DNA of 64,000 bases from Brachypterus glaber. Lineage: Eukaryota; Arthropoda; Insecta; Coleoptera; Kateretidae. The position numbers and the translations under genes were made by a program. The DNA is taken from positions 43,222,656 through 43,286,655 of the forward strand of contig OY294046.1 in the NCBI GenBank assembly GCA_958510825.1, in the 5' to 3' direction. Positions 1 to 11,108 of this stretch are shown here, one piece after another; within the stretch, counting starts at the first letter, position 1; every line of letters starts with the position of its first letter. Under the pieces are notes generated by a model that was given only the letters and a program-made list of their open reading frames with translations, was not told the origin of the DNA and did not search any database.

Positions 1-275
1 ATGGGCGATTTTTTTTATGTTATAACTTAAGGGTAGGGGGGATATATATTTTTTAATTTCTCTCAACTAGTGTTGTTTCTAAATATTACCAAAGAAACCC
101 TCCGAAATTTCCTTAATTTTATACACAATCAGTTTTTATCCAAGTTTTGAGCTGCCTTAAACTTTAATCGATTTGGCTCATTTTTGAGTGGCCACCGTTT
201 TTTACCAAGGAGCAACTTTTGAGCCAGAGAGTCTTTTCGATTTCGAAATTTTGGATTTTTTGACATACCCTAGTG
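1..275. repeat. Fragment of a foldback element (family of 59476-60934)
   Basis: This stretch matches, with many substitutions, the right arm of the large palindrome at about 60476-60778: it shares the run of 'acttaagggtaggg', 'aaagaaaccctcc', 'aatcgatttggctcattttt' and 'gagccagagag' in the same order. It breaks off near 275 after 'gacatacccta', so the outer arm end is missing, and the left part may lie outside the window. No coding potential is visible. It is an older, truncated copy of the same mobile foldback. Confidence 0.75.
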
Positions 276-888
276 TTTATTCTCAAAATATTTATAATTT
301 TTTTAATTTCCTATTCCCTAATGGGGTAAACTGAAATTACTATAAAGTTTAAAATTACATGTTAAGCTCTCTTCAGTTTTTTTTTCTAATTTTAGTTTAT
401 TTTTTTATTATTTTTTTTTGACTTGTACAATATCAATTTAGGTTAGGTTTTTATTTAAAGAATTTTTAGAAAATTTAATTTGAAATATTATTTTAAAATT
501 ATAGAAATGAGTGTAATGTCAAAATATACCAACTAAAAAAAATCAACCTGAATTTTTTAATATTTCCGACTATTTCCAAAAAAATTTAAACCCAAAGGAC
601 ACCCTATAGGCAAATAGGAATAATTTATATTTTGGACCGTTATCAGTTTATTTTTTGAGATAGCAGATTTTTTTCTCGTTCAACAACTAAACAAGATAAG
701 CAATATTTATCAATTTTATCAACAATCTATACATATAGTATAATAAAATCAATTAAATAAAATATAACATAGTTTAATTATTTGTTTTTAATATGGGTAA
801 ATAAAATCCAGTATTCGTTTTGTTTTAAGTTAATATTTTTATAATTTTTTAGGTATATTATTCTCCTATTTATTTGGTAAGCCAAATT
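276..888. other. AT-rich spacer, nothing recognised
   Basis: The stretch is dominated by A and T runs. I see no open frame of useful length, no convincing exon and no clear inverted repeat. It could hold the unseen 5' part of an intron of the gene at 2903-5474. Confidence 0.4.
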
Positions 889-1490
889 TCCTATCTAGTT
901 GGTATTTGGGTGAAATAATAGTATATTAAAGGACTAGTTACATAAGACACTATTTTGGCGTAAGAGCCCATGTTTGGAAAACGAGCCTCGATGCGAGGAG
1001 TTTGCCAATGGATGAGGGCGCCAAAGAATGACCTCAATACATAGGTATGATTTGTATTATTTTTAGTGTGATTTTGTGTTATTTAATTCGAAGTTACTTT
1101 TTGGTAAGTTCCAAACACTAGAAATGGAGGTGCTCGGCTGGTATGATAAAAGCATTTGAGACTGGAGTACATTTTAATTCTTTCTAAATTTTTTTTCAAA
1201 ACAGCTATAAAAATAAACTTAAAACACAAATTCTGTAATTATAATAAATTTGTAATAAAATAAAAAAAAATAAAATTTAAATAACATTGTTACCAATATA
1301 AATACATTAAATTCCCCAAATTAGTCATATTGAAATTATTTAAAACTAAGTTGTCTACTTTGTAAACAAAATAAATTGGAAAACTCCTCGCATCGAGGCT
1401 CGTTTTCCAAACATAGGCGCCAAAATAGTGTCTTATGTAAGTAATCCTTTAATATACTATTATTTCACCCAAAAACCAACTAGATAGGAA
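889..1490. repeat. Inverted-repeat arms with a CCTCG/CGAGG core
   Basis: The block at 889-1010 returns as its reverse complement at 1376-1490 (for example 'tgtttggaaaacgagcctcg' at 971-990 against 1394-1413). A direct, more diverged copy of the same block follows at about 2213-2330. Three copies in both orientations point to mobile-element ends. The right arm lies inside the larger palindrome at 1034-2676, so two foldbacks overlap or one captured the other's end. Confidence 0.7.
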
Positions 1491-2676
1491 AGAGTGACCT
1501 CAAAAAAGCGGGTTTTTAGCCTATTTTTCAAACATCTGTAACATCGATTGGAATCGATAAAACGTAACTTATAAGTGCTCAAAATTTTTGTCTGGTCATG
1601 AACTTGTGCAAAAAGCAAGATTTATTGTTCTAGAAGCTAAACATCCCCTTAAACAAAGGGTTAACTAGGGGTACTTGAATTGAATTTTATACCAAACTTA
1701 CTTACATTTTGTTAAACATAAGTCACTGGATCCCTTTAACTCGATTTTTCTTGCGATACTTTATGATTTACTACTTTTCTTGGTGCTTGTGGTGTAGTTG
1801 GGGTGTTTTTTAAATATTTTTGTGCAATATAAAACATAAAAAACATGCAAAGGGGTATCACCTTTGGACTTGATGAAAATCAACCACCACAAAGAGTGAT
1901 AAACTACCCCCCAAGCACTAAGAAAAGTAGTAAATCATAAAGTATCTCAAGAAAAATCGAGTTAAAGGGATCCAGTCAGTTATGTTTAATAATATGTAAG
2001 AAAATTTGGTATAAAATTCAATTCAAGTACCCCTAGTTAACCTTTGTTTAAGGGGATGTTTAGCTTCTAGAACAATAAATCTTGCTTTTTGCACAAGTTC
2101 ATGACTAGACAAATATTTTGAGTACTTATACGTTACATTTTATCAATTCAAATCTAAGTTACAGATATTTGAAAAAGAGGCTAAAAAACCTCTTTTTTTG
2201 AGGTCACTCTTTCCTACCTAGTTGGTTTTTGGGTGAAATAATAGTATATTAAAGAATTACTTACATAAGACACTATTTTGGCGCACGAGCCTATGTTTGG
2301 AAAACGAGTCGCGATGTTAGGAGTTTTCCAATTTATTTTGTTTACGAAGTAGACAACTTAGTTTTCAATAATTTCAATATGACTTATTTAGGGAATTTAA
2401 TGTATTTATATTGGTAACAATGTTATTTAAATTTTATTTTTTTATTTATTTTTATTACAAATTTATTATAATTACATAATTTGAAAGTTTTAAGTATATT
2501 TTTGTAGCTGTTTTGAATAAAAATTTAGGAAGAATTAACATACTCCAGTCTCAAATGCTTTCATCATACCAGCCGAGCACCTCCACTTCTAGTGTTTGGA
2601 ACTTACCAAAAAGTAGCTCCGAATTAACTAACACAAAATCACACCAAAAATAACACAAATCATACCTACGTATTAT
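1034..2676. mobile_element. 1.64-kb palindromic foldback element
   Basis: The two halves are imperfect reverse complements about a centre near 1855. Examples are 'gtgctcggct' at 1130-1139 against 2571-2580, 'cataggtatg' at 1040-1049 against 2661-2670, and the 'ggatccctttaactcg' block on both sides of the centre. Arms are about 820 bp and no transposase frame is seen, so this is a non-autonomous foldback or large MITE. It lies just upstream of the first recognised exon of the BAG-like gene (2903), probably in an intron. Confidence 0.8.
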
Positions 2677-2902
2677 AAGAATTTTACTGTTTTTTTTTTA
2701 GATCTCTAGGTACTTTTAGATATAGAAATCAGAATTTTTAGAAAATTTGAAATAATTTTCAACCAAAAAAATCCCCAAAACTGTTTTATATTAAATTAAA
2801 AAAAAAACTACAATTGTTTTACAATGAAGCTTATTATAACACCCAAACTAAAACTACAACAACGTTAGTATAAAATGCAAATAGATAAAAAATTTGTTTT
2901 AG

Positions 2903-2968
2903 ATAATTTTGAAAATTCCCGACGACAAAATGACAACGTACGAGGATCGTTTAAAAAATCAGAATCTT
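2903..2968 (+). CDS. Coding micro-exon of the BAG-like-domain gene
   Basis: The 66-nt exon follows an acceptor ('tttgttttag') and ends at a strong donor (GTAAGT, 2969-2974). Read in the phase that fits the next exon it gives NFENSRRQNDNVRGSFKKSES with no stop, preceded by a split codon ending in AT. The exons at 3511 and 3724 also begin with AT completing a split codon, so all the introns are phase 1, as the consistent joining requires. The preceding exon was not found between 2700 and 2902. No function can be assigned to this short basic segment. Confidence 0.6.
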
Positions 2969-3129
2969 GTAAGTATTTAGGCTAAGCAAAAGGAAAATTA
3001 TTATTAATTAAGTTCCATAGAACATTTTATATGCGCCGTCGATTTCTGCTGGACCACGACACTGCCCATTAGGGCATTTTAAAAACACTTTTTTTTAAAT
3101 TTTAAATTCCCTCTAGGGGCCCTACTGAA

Positions 3130-3373
3130 GTGAAAAATACCATAAGAGAATTATATGCAAATTTCAGCTAAAAAATGGCATTAAGGCTCACTTCATTTGA
3201 AAATTGTTAAAAAATAAAAAAATATATATTTTCTATAAGGCACGTTTTTTTTTTAATCAAATATATCTAGTATAACATATCATACAAATCACAAAAATTT
3301 TAATGTGGGGCTGACTCCAATTTATTTATTTTTAGCTGAAATTTGGCACAGAATTTTTTATGGTATTTTTCAC
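3130..3373. repeat. Foldback repeat inside the intron
   Basis: Sequence beginning 'gtgaaaaatac' (3130-3140) with 'aaatttcagctaaaaa' is mirrored as its reverse complement ending 'gtatttttcac' (3363-3373), separated by an AT-rich centre. It lies wholly within the 542-bp intron between the exons at 2903-2968 and 3511-3561. It looks like a small MITE and does not disturb the splice signals. Confidence 0.65.
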
Positions 3374-3510
3374 GATATGCGGGAGTTTTTAAAATTTTCC
3401 AATATTCGTCTTTCTTGAAATTACCTACCATCTATTGAGCAGCCTTTATGATCATTGAATTCTTTCTTTTGTATTATTTTTTCTTTAATTATTTTATTTA
3501 ATTTTTTTAG

Positions 3511-3561
3511 ATCATGGTCGTCGAAAACCAAAAAACTATGTTCCAGAAAAAAATATAAGTA
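3511..3561 (+). CDS. Second coding micro-exon of the BAG-like-domain gene
   Basis: This 51-nt exon sits between a pyrimidine-rich acceptor ('atttttttag') and a donor GTAAGT at 3562-3567. It encodes HGRRKPKNYVPEKNIS between two split codons and is in frame with the exons before and after it. An ATG at 3514 is in another frame, so it is not a start. The exon length is a multiple of three, so skipping it would keep the downstream frame, which would allow alternative splicing. Confidence 0.65.
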
Positions 3562-3723
3562 GTAAGTTTTATTTGTTTGTTTTGTTTATTTTTATCATGA
3601 TATTTGTATAGAGTAAGACCACTTATCCTGGAATAGAGTGCAAAAATAATCCACAAGACAATTTTAAAAAATTTAAAAATATTTTACATTTACTAATTTA
3701 TTATTTTTTTTTTTTAATTTTAG

Positions 3724-5474
3724 ATCATACATATAGTAAGAAAAATGAACCACTAAATGTTGTACACCACCAAGAAAACATAAGAAAGGAAAATCAAAAG
3801 GCAATTGTACAAAATAACCAAAATAAAACACGAAATAGGAATGGTACAAAACAACCACAAAATTCAAAAAGTTTAGAAAGTAAAGATAATGAAAATATGC
3901 TTAAACGGAATAAAACATTAGCATCTCAAGGCAAAGCGCAAACAGCGCAATTAAAAAATATACAAAATGTGCAGAAACATGGAATAAAAACATTAACCAT
4001 TAAAAATCAAAAACATATGAATAATAATAAAAGATATGAAAATATTGACCAAATATCAAGTGAACTTCAGCCTAGTCATTTTAATTCGGGACAAATTTTA
4101 AAAACAAATGAGACACGAAATGTTAAAAATAAAACACAACTACAAACAAAAACTTGTGAACCGATGAATAATGAACACCGTTACGAAAATACATTGTTTT
4201 TTGAAGAAGAAAATTATGAAGAAAATAGCAATTTTTTACCAGGTACGTGCAGTACAATAGACAATAATGTTATCGATAAAAAAAATCAAGAAAATAAACC
4301 AAACATTTTTTTTAAAGATCAAAAAAGACAAATAGAGCCTGGTCCGTTACACCATAAATTAAATCTTATTCCACTTAATATAGCTCAAAGATTAATAAGA
4401 CAACAAATAGAACAACAAAAATTACTAGTTGACAAAAATATAGATTATAAAAGCATAAATGAGAAGCATGGTGTTGAGTTGATTCAAAATAGAATTTTGA
4501 CAGATAAACAAAAGAAAGGTGACTTAAACAATACATCAAATGAAAGTCTTCTAATAAATAATAGTAAAGAAGGAGATGAAGATCAAATTTCGCTACCTAA
4601 AGCGACAGACCCAAAATTGTTTCGTAATATTGAAAAAGAAAAAATATCACATATAGAACAAGACATGATAAAAATTAAAAATCCGAGGAACAAATCAGAA
4701 AATGGAGGTGAAACAGATATAGAGTCTGGTCCAGCACACCTAAAATTAAATAGCTTTCCATCGACACCTTTAAATGTAGCTCAAATAGTTAAAAGTCAGG
4801 AAATGGTACAAACCCAAGTGCAAACATGTAAACCAGTTAACAAAAATACAGATTTTAAAACCATACATGAGAAACATAGTGTTGAGTTAACTCAAAATAA
4901 AACTTTAGTGCAGAAGGAAAAGAAAGATAACACAATCAATAGTAGAAGTGATCAAATAAGCAATAATTTTGAAAACAATAAAAATAATAATGACGCAGAA
5001 AAAAGAGATATACTTGTCGAAGAACAGAACAGGATGAAAATAAAAGATACACTGAATATTAAGAGAAGTGAAAATGTAAGAAATGATACAAAAAATACAT
5101 TTGAAAGTGAAACTTTAAAGGAATTACTACACGAGAAGGAAAAAGAAATAGAATTAAAATTTAATCTTTATATTAAAGAACAACAGCAAGAAATACTGAA
5201 TGAAGAAAAAGAAAAGATGAAAATAAAGCGAGAATTGTGTAAAATATTGGAAAACACTCAAAACTTGGAACAAGAAGTTAAAGTATTTCAAGGAAACGTA
5301 GATGATAGAAGGTATTATTATTTGAAGGAAACTTTGATCAGAAATATATTAAAACTGGATAATGTAGAAGCAGAAGATTTTCCAGACCTCCATGAAGAGA
5401 AAGCTAATTATATTCAGAATATTAAAATTATTTTAGATAATTTGGATTCAAGAGCTAAACCCAAAGAAAATTAA
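3724..5474 (+). CDS. Terminal exon of a BAG-like-domain protein (BAG3/starvin type)
   Basis: The frame is open from the acceptor at 3722-3723 (after a T-rich tract) to the stop at 5472-5474, so the ATG at 3897 is probably internal, with 57 coding residues before it. Numbered from that Met (525 residues), the protein is rich in Lys, Asn, Glu and Gln. Residues 146-209 and 275-345 are two copies of one module, residues about 400-465 look like a charged coiled coil, and residues about 466-520 resemble a BAG domain (YLKETLIRNILKLDNVEAED, then EEKANYIQNIKIILDNLD). BAG domains bind the Hsp70 ATPase domain and act as nucleotide-exchange co-chaperones in the cytosol. The BAG call rests on pattern recognition only, and orthology to starvin or BAG3 is not shown. 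No signal peptide or membrane segment is visible. Confidence 0.7.
4332..4931 (+). repeat. Intragenic module duplication in the BAG-like gene
   Basis: Two ~65-70-residue segments align: IEPGPLHHKLN..PLNIAQ..EKHGVELIQNRIL (4332-4523) and IESGPAHLKLN..PLNVAQ..EKHSVELTQNKTL (4719-4931). The period is about 129 codons. A third, weaker echo lies in the MKIK..NIKRSEN stretch just after, and the motif MNN..RYEN also occurs twice near the start of the exon. The copies are diverged at the DNA level, so the duplication is old. Confidence 0.7.
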
Positions 5475-6050
5475 AATTACAATAAAAATATTATGTATTT
5501 TAACAGACGTGTACATACTGTGTAAGTTGTTTTATACAGGAAAATTTTAATGGTTGTAGAAAAAATTATTAGCCTATAAATACAGGTGCGATCTGTAAAA
5601 AGTACTACACCCAAAAATTGTACCATTTAAATCTAACTTGTCACTAAAGTCAATTGAGGACTTAACTAAGTCAGAGATATATAAAACTAAGTATAATAGT
5701 CATTGTTTGAAACATAATTTTTCCAAGTGACAAATGTGTCAACATGCTTCACTTAAGCCAATAACAAAATCAATTTCAACAATAAATTTTGGGGCTAATA
5801 TAAGAAAAATGGCTGAGGAATTAAAGAATTCTACAAGCCAGAACTAAAATATATAGAAATGAATATTTGGGGTCCTTTAAAAGTTTTTACTGCTATTAAA
5901 TAAGGTACCTTATTGTTTTTCGTTATTTTTTTAATTATGTTTTTTTATTTCTGTTATTATTTTTTAGTTCTATATATTTTTGTAATTGTTCACCCTTAAA
6001 TAGGAATATATTTTTTCGAGAAATAAATGTGTTTTTATACCGTTTTTAAA
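5475..6050 (+). terminator. Probable 3' UTR with AATAAA signals
   Basis: An AATAAA occurs at 5481-5486, seven bases after the stop codon, and another at 6022-6027. Either could direct poly(A) addition for the BAG-like gene. The first would give an extremely short 3' UTR, the second one of about 570 bp. In sequence this AT-rich the hexamer is common by chance. Confidence 0.35.
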
Positions 6051-6373
6051 TCCACTGACAATTTACATAACCCTAAAAATTTCATTGTTAATAAAGCACT
6101 TAAAACAACTAAAATTTAAAAAATTTGATATAACTACCTCAAGGTTCAGTGCTGTAGTACTTTTTTTTACTCCAAGAGTAATATTATCATAATTTTATTA
6201 TGTACCTTGCCGGTTGTAAAACATCAAGTGCAATGTTCGAAAATTCTAAACAAAGTTGTATGAAAACCCCATAAGGTTATTTTCTTCGTTGTTTCCTCTT
6301 TTCTTTTTTTGTTGGGCTTCTGATTGAAACAACGAATAAAGTAAACTAATGCGGTTTTCTATACGGTTTCAAA

Positions 6374-6572
6374 AGTCCGCACCCCCTTTAACTCATAATA
6401 CAGGCTAGCATAAGAACATAATACATAACAATGCGATGCCGTGATTAGCTTGATGTGCCGCCATGTACCATGTAAGCCAATCACAGCATCTCATTCCTAT
6501 GTTTTTTGTTCTTATGCAAACTTCTGGATAGGCCTTAAGCCGTTCAAAAGTTAAAGGGGGAGGTGGACCTTG
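6374..6572. mobile_element. MITE-like hairpin (same family as 33025-33169)
   Basis: Nested inverted repeats run from 'gcaccccctttaac' near 6378 to 'gttaaaggggg' near 6550, with inner pairs 'cataagaac'/'gttcttatg' and 'gtgattagctt'/'aagccaatcac' around a 'gtgccgccatgtac' centre. The copy at 33025-33169 has the same centre and inner arms and is better preserved. No coding frame is present. Confidence 0.6.
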
Positions 6573-8907
6573 GAAATGCTATTTATATAGGCGACGTGAT
6601 TTTTTTTAAAATTTATATAGAAACTAGTTTATGTACGAATGACATTTGGTAAATATTTGCAGAATAAAAAAGAGATGAACAATGTTCATTGTTCATTGAA
6701 CATATTACTTTTTTTTTAGTTTGTTTTATTAATTTAATACATGATGACGTTATAAAAAAAATCGGCATAGCACTAAGTCTTCAAAAAACATTCGACTAAA
6801 TAAGGGCAAATTACTAAAAAATGACAAAGCAAAAATATAGGTAAATATAACAAGGTTAATAAAACAAATTGCAGCTTGAGTCTTAAAATGCAGGTAGACT
6901 TAAAATTAAAGGTTAGAAGTGTAGTAGTCTCGCACTAATTTCACATAATTATTTTATTCTTGTTAGGGTGTCGCCCATTCCCATTATAATGACCGGAAAC
7001 CAAGACCCTCGTTAGTTATGATTGGCCCAGGTTAGCGATGCTTGGGCCGAAACTGATGTACCATACACCATGGTGTAGTTTTACTTTCCTTTTTATTTTT
7101 GTTTTACTTTTCTCTTTATTTTTGTTTTTAATTATCATCATCCATACATATTTAATAAATATTATTTGAAGATAAATTTAATCTAAGAAAAATGCTATTC
7201 ATTATATACCTTTATTTTGCAAAGAAGGATATCCTTTTAAATGTCAGTTTTGGACTAAATAAGAAAAAAAAAGAAAAATATGTTTTTGTTTAAAACAGTG
7301 AAAAATTATGAAAATTAATGATAAAAAACTATGTGCCAAGGTTACTTGTTAATAAAGAACAAAATGAAAAAAAAAAACTACAATCTTGTTAGGAATTATT
7401 TCTTATCGTAAACCCGACAACAACGCATTATTATTGCGCTAAATGTGACTCTTTATTATATTGAAAAAAAGTAATATTTTTTGTTTATCTAAAAACCAAC
7501 ATAATAAGATTTAGGTAAAATGTATAATAAAAAAACTGTACAATATTAATTAAATATATTTATTTAAGTTAAAAATCTATGTGTAAGTTTAACTTTTTCA
7601 TAAACTAGTTTTAAATAATATCATGGAAATAAACTTATTTAAGACGTTGAAAGCCACATTAAATTACTGGCACAAATTATGAACTTTAAAAAGAAAACTC
7701 CGCAAAAAAACAATTTATTTTTTATACTTTACAGGTATACAAATAATTACAGGTAGCTATTATGTATTAAGACTGGCTTTACAATAATGATGTTGGTTTA
7801 TATGTATATAATAGAATGTGCTGACAAGCAATAATAAAATATACATGAAATGTGTATTTAACTCGCAACACTGTCCCATGGAACTGCATGCCTTGCAAAG
7901 CATGCAAATTTGGGTTATCGTTGAAGCTGCTGGTTTGGACTTTGGTTTGTCTAAGTATTTATTTTTTATGTTTCTAAGCATGTAAAGTCTTATCGTTGCA
8001 TACGATTTAGCCCAAAATACGATACCCTCCTTTAAAAAAAAAGTATATACGTATAGTATTTACGTATAATAATGTACTGTGTACAGCATACCTAATTAAA
8101 CCACTTGCATAGGTTGATATTAAATATTAACCTAACCAAGTTTACAAACTTTGTAGAATAAAATACATTTAAAAATTTTAAGCAGATGCAAAACTCGGTC
8201 AGTCAGTCGATATTTGCAGTCGATCAATCACGTCGCTAGTATACGCATCACGTGACACTAACTTTTTGCACTTATCAGTTGCAAAGCTTGGTCTTTAAAT
8301 AAGAAAGATAAAAAGTAAGTAAGTCCTTGAATGAAAAAGATGAAAAACTTTGTTTTTAATCAATTGATTTAAATTATTAACTAAATTGTCTAATTCTAAA
8401 CGATTTGTTTGGGTAAAAATAATGCAACAGTACACATTTTGCATTTTTATAAATAAAATTATGAGCGTTTTTTTTTGTGATTCTAAAAATGACTTATCCT
8501 GCATCCAGTTTACTTATTTAGAATAAAAGGGTACATTAAAAATATAAATTTATGACACCTCTTTGAAAAACAAAAATTTAAATAATTAAAATCAACAAAT
8601 AACTTTTGTTGTACCCAGAAAAAGTAAGAATTATTTATTTTTTTTATACATATGTGAAACATAAATATTTTCAATATTTAAAAAATATATAATTTGAAAA
8701 CTACAGAACCCTCTTGTACTTGTCTGATCATTTTATCTTTTCGTACTTGGTAACTTACCATTGCACGCCCACTGTGCTGAGAAAAAAAACGGGTTCTGTC
8801 ATGAATACTGATGATTAAGATGATGACAGTTCTGTGCCATACATAATTAATAAATTATAATTATTTAAATAATGTATTGTCCATTCTCAAAGTGGAGTAA
8901 AATATTT
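6573..8907. other. AT-rich intergenic DNA without recognised genes
   Basis: Open frames here are short, use no recognisable domain and look like chance. A slightly GC-richer patch lies at about 6965-7080 (containing 'attggcccagg' and a 'caccatggtg' palindrome), and another at about 8200-8290. Neither matches another repeat in the window. Confidence 0.4.
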
Positions 8908-8973
8908 CAGGAAATAAACACAACTTCTCAAAGTCTTCTCCACAATTTTTTTATTATTATTATATTTGGCTTT

Positions 8974-9017
8974 GGCTACATGTTTCGTCCCTAATTAAAG
9001 TGGGACATCTTCAGGCC
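8974..9017 (-). ncRNA. Hammerhead ribozyme motif, left arm
   Basis: On the minus strand the order is GGC, CTGAAGA, a TGTCCC/GGGAC stem, GAAAC, ATGTA, GCC. Helix I would be GGC/GCC (3 bp), helix II GTCCC/GGGAC (5 bp), and helix III only AC/GU with a two-base loop. There is one extra U after the CUGAAGA box compared with the textbook core. Such minimal helix III forms are described for Penelope-like elements and may act as dimers. Activity is inferred, not shown. Confidence 0.55.
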
Positions 9018-9366
9018 GTATAGGTTCTAAAGAAACTGTCTAGAAATGTAACATCTATTGTAGATTATAGAAAAACGTTCACAAAACAATACTAGACGTC
9101 ATTAACATTAATAAATAACAATTAAATACCATTTTTTAAAACAAATTATTACATTTTTCTGTTAAATATCATACTGTCAAATTAATTTTAATTTAATTTT
9201 AATTTGACAGTATGATATTTGACAGAAAAATGTAATAATTTGTTTTAAAAAATGGTATTTAATTGTTATTTATTAATGTTAATGACGTCTAGTATTGTTT
9301 TGTGAACGTTTTTCTATAATCTACAATAGATGTTACATTTCTAGACAGTTTCTTTAGAACCTATAC

Positions 9367-9410
9367 GGCCTGAAGATGTCCCACTTTAATTAGGGACGAA
9401 ACATGTAGCC
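9367..9410 (+). ncRNA. Hammerhead ribozyme motif, right arm
   Basis: This is the mirror copy of the motif at 8974-9017, with all core bases kept: GGC at 9367-9369, CTGAAGA at 9370-9376, the GTCCC/GGGAC stem, GAAAC, then GTA and GCC. Preservation of both copies follows from the near-identity of the arms and is not by itself proof of selection. Confidence 0.55.
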
Positions 9411-9949
9411 AAAGCCAAATATAATAATAATAAAAAAAATTGTGGAGAAGACTTTGAGAAGTTGTGTTTATTTCCTGTTATAATTATTTATTTAATAAAA
9501 TTTGAACATTTTAGATGATGTTTATAGCCTTTTATTTCAAACCTAAATTTTAGTTTTTTTTTTCTTCTAAAAATGGCAAAAATTGGCAACTTTTTTATAT
9601 AGTTTTTTATATATATTATAGTAATAAGTGAAGATAAAAATCTATAAGATATTGAGTCTCGCAAATGATGGCAATTTATGAAATATAAGATTTTAGAATT
9701 TTATTTAACTTTTTAGGTTTCAATTAACTTTTTGCATACTTAAAACCTTACCTTTATTTTATTTTGATTTAGGAAATCACTATAGCTAATATAAGATATT
9801 TTCTATACCTGGACAACAAAATTTAATTCACGGAACTGTCCGACTCTGAAATTAATATTTTAACTAAAATGGATATAAAACTGTAGTTTTTAACTTTCAT
9901 ATTCTCGTGACAATCTGAGAATGCGACTCTGACGTCACAAAGCCTAAAT

Positions 9950-10086
9950 TAAAAAGCACTCTGTAGTGTAACTGAAACTTATTTATTAAGACTTAATACA
10001 TAATTATTATATAGAAAATGTATATAAACAAAAATCATTTATTAAATCTTAAGAAATAAGTTTCAATTACCCTACAGAGTGGTATT
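9950..10086. repeat. Short hairpin repeat
   Basis: 'gcactctgtag' with 'tgaaacttattt' (from about 9957) is mirrored by 'aaataagtttca' with 'cctacagagtg' (to about 10081) around an AT-rich loop. This looks like a small MITE. The 70-codon frame beginning inside its right arm at 10079 has no recognisable domain and I do not call it a gene. Confidence 0.6.
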
Positions 10087-10291
10087 TAGTATAAGCTTTG
10101 TCATACTAAGTGTTTTAAGTTTAGTCCTTTCCTTAAAATCGATCACCTTGGACTACTTTATAGCCTTAATTTTGCCTAATTACGAAAACATTCTAAAAAC
10201 CGATAAGCCATATTGGCTCGGCCATTTTGATTTTTTGGGGTTTAGGGATTATAAAGTAAACCTAACCATTGGTCTACGTTATTATCCCTAA

Positions 10292-10910
10292 AAATAGTCT
10301 GTATACCAAATTTGTACAGACTCGAAAAAAAAAATAAAAAATGAATCACACTAGTGGCGCGGAATTTTTTTTTCAGCTTTTTCACTATCATATTCGAAAT
10401 CGATGGTATCAGAAATACTCGTATGCAAAACTTAAGATTTTAGTACATTTTTTTTCGTAAGTAGGGGTTTCGTATTAAAAAAAGTACCTCTATATTTTTA
10501 TCTCCAAGTGTAACTCTGACATTAAAAAACTGTTATTTCAAACATATTGCTCAGCGATCTACATGTCCTTGGTGTAATTATACACTGGGATGGTGGAATA
10601 AGGTGCTCGTGTGCTATAATAATGCGTTTAGACCCTTAAATAACATTCCGAGATTTTATAGTGCTAGTGAACTGTAGCTCTTTTGAACTTTTGTATATTG
10701 GCTAATTATTAATTTTCTTTTAGATATTTTGTATGTTTTGTATTTTTTGTATATGGCCCTCTGGGCTGGAATAAAGGATTATTATCAAAATTTAAGTTTT
10801 AAATGTTATAAATCAGTTCAAATATCAAAATCCAGGATTTTAAATAGTTAATGCATTTACTTATTTAAATTCGTACTAAATGAGCAGACCGTCATGACAA
10901 GTCACTCACA
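10292..10910. other. AT-rich spacer with a possible LINE 3' tail
   Basis: Most of this stretch shows nothing. At about 10730-10790 the sequence 'tatggccctctgggctggaa' followed by 'taaaggattattat' resembles the 3' tails of non-LTR retrotransposons, but no coding sequence precedes it. The LINE reading is weak. Confidence 0.3.
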
Positions 10911-11016
10911 AAAAGCGGCTAAATTAAAGAGATAACAAGCCATATTTTAGATTTTAAGCTTTCACGGCCATTAAGATATAAAGAACTTTCACTTTCGGGT
11001 TTAGACCGTGTTAATG

Positions 11017-11074
11017 GATTTTCACTTTCCGACGTTTCGTCTCTTACTACTAGAGACATCTTCAGGGATTAATC
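11017..11074 (-). ncRNA. Hammerhead ribozyme motif in the inverted Penelope copy
   Basis: On the minus strand the same core as at 13897-13954 is present: TCC, CTGAAGA, TGTCTC, a loop, GAGAC, GAAAC, GTC, GGA. It lies just downstream of the end of the ORF remnant of the inverted copy, as in the plus copy. Confidence 0.55.
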
Positions 11075-11108
11075 TAAAACTAAGTTTCGAATCAACTTGT
11101 GTCACTAT

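Larger units (their letters stand above)
8908..9477. mobile_element. 570-bp near-perfect palindrome carrying two hammerhead motifs
   Basis: The left arm from 8908 is almost exactly the reverse complement of the right arm ending at 9477, with the centre near 9192 in an 'aattttaattt' tract. Each arm of about 280 bp ends in 'gtggagaagactttgagaag' plus a short tail, preceded by a CTGAAGA..GAAAC ribozyme core of the type found at Penelope-like element ends. It can be read as two copies of one short ribozyme-bearing unit joined head to head. No protein is encoded. Confidence 0.8.

Noticed and set aside
3673..3867. 64-codon minus-strand frame
   Set aside because: It is antisense to the terminal exon of the BAG-like gene and reflects its A-rich composition.
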